From the NCBI RefSeq assembly GCF_008629685.1, contig NZ_VWSF01000017.1:1-64000 (forward strand): a DNA stretch of 64,000 nucleotides, in the 5' to 3' direction. The notes below the pieces were generated by a model, which was not told the origin of the DNA, searched no databases, and worked only from the letters and a program-made list of their open reading frames with translations. Origin of the DNA: Adhaeribacter rhizoryzae (lineage in GTDB: Bacteria > Bacteroidota > Bacteroidia > Cytophagales > Hymenobacteraceae). A program made the position numbers and the translations under genes. This document shows, piece by piece, positions 63,847 through 64,000 of this stretch (position 1 is its first letter; each line of letters starts with the position of its first letter).

Positions 63847-64000
63847 CTATCCTTGAAAATATTCCTGTAAAATTTCCCGCACATCGGCATTAGTGAGGGC
63901 TTTGGAAATGTGCTTTTTAACTTTATTGTAATTTTTAAGCCGTTCCAAATCATAGAAGCTAGCCGAGGAAGTAAGCATCATAACAATAATGGGTTTATTG
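63847..64000 (-). CDS. response regulator receiver domain, 3' part
   Basis: The last 50 codons of a minus-strand gene running off the window. The reading is VMMLTSSASFYDLERLKNYN followed by a stretch ending LQEYFQG, with the receiver signature IIVMMLTSS (conserved beta-4 Ser/Thr) and a Lys-rich beta-5 region (KKHISKAL). The phosphorylated Asp lies outside the window. It is convergent with the hybrid kinase gene, so it is a candidate partner. Confidence 0.8.
   Translation of the reverse strand, partial: NKPIIVMMLTSSASFYDLERLKNYNKVKKHISKALTNADVREILQEYFQG

Noticed and set aside
1-64000. CRISPR-Cas, retron, CBASS or other named defence systems
   Set aside because: No repeat-spacer array, reverse transcriptase, nucleotidyltransferase or Cas motif was seen. 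The only recognised defence-type gene is the MmeI-like enzyme.

Overview
The window looks like chromosomal DNA of a Bacteroidota bacterium, most likely of the order Cytophagales (Hymenobacteraceae-like). This is inferred from the gene families: a Bacteroidetes-type tyrosine integrase, an RteC-domain protein, Bacteroidota-style Paa proteins, DUF1080 and Pirellula-type haem proteins, DPP4-like S9 peptidases and an AsmA protein. Shine-Dalgarno sequences are scarce and intergenic regions are AT-rich. No rRNA gene or species marker is present, so the genus is not established.

Region 1 (1-1496) has no convincing gene, only a terminator, decayed coding debris and the native tRNA-Lys terminator. Region 2 (about 1497-12844) is an integrated element of about 11.3 kb in the 3' end of tRNA-Lys(TTT). 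It is bounded by a 16-bp direct repeat, with 22-bp near-identical repeats just inside each end. It carries a tyrosine integrase, a protein with an ExoX-C-like N-terminus, a single-chain MmeI-type restriction-modification enzyme, an RteC-like protein, an excisionase-like HTH protein, a RepA-like ATPase, a zinc-ribbon/Toprim primase-like protein, two small proteins and a 457-aa protein of unknown function. No relaxase, coupling protein, capsid or terminase gene was recognised. The layout resembles a phage satellite or a minimal mobilisable island; this is a hypothesis.

Region 3 (12973-19032) holds housekeeping genes: a TPR/SH3-like protein, an SDR, RlmD, a DUF1206 membrane protein and ThiL. Region 4 (19153-26677) is the phenylacetate degradation cluster: a TetR regulator preceded by a PaaR-type operator, then paaA, a double-domain paaB, paaC and paaD. 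paaE lies on the opposite strand beyond an M3 oligopeptidase gene. Region 5 (26803-36832) has an M23 peptidase, an MscS channel, a HEAT-cyclophilin lipoprotein, an ABC exporter, an M19 dipeptidase and a polyprenyl-sugar-type glycosyltransferase pair.

Region 6 (37433-48899) is a sugar-catabolism locus: two Pirellula-type cytochrome c/dehydrogenase proteins, a GH18 enzyme, a secreted TIM-barrel epimerase/lyase, an ExuT-like MFS transporter, a tandem DUF1080 (keto-sugar hydrolase family) protein and an SDR whose catalytic Lys position reads Asn. A plausible reading is periplasmic processing of oxidised sugars coupled to the respiratory chain, followed by import. Region 7 (49598-58235) carries a GT-A-like protein, AspA, an AsmA-family protein, a DPP4-like peptidase and a small conserved-looking protein.

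Region 8 (58295-64000) is a signalling block: a PAS histidine kinase facing a five-gene stressosome-like operon (RsbR, RsbS, RsbT, an ATPase-PP2C fusion, and a histidine kinase with an N-terminal RsbW/RsbT-like ATPase), followed by the 3' end of a convergent response-regulator gene. Several families of short palindromic repeats lie between genes throughout.
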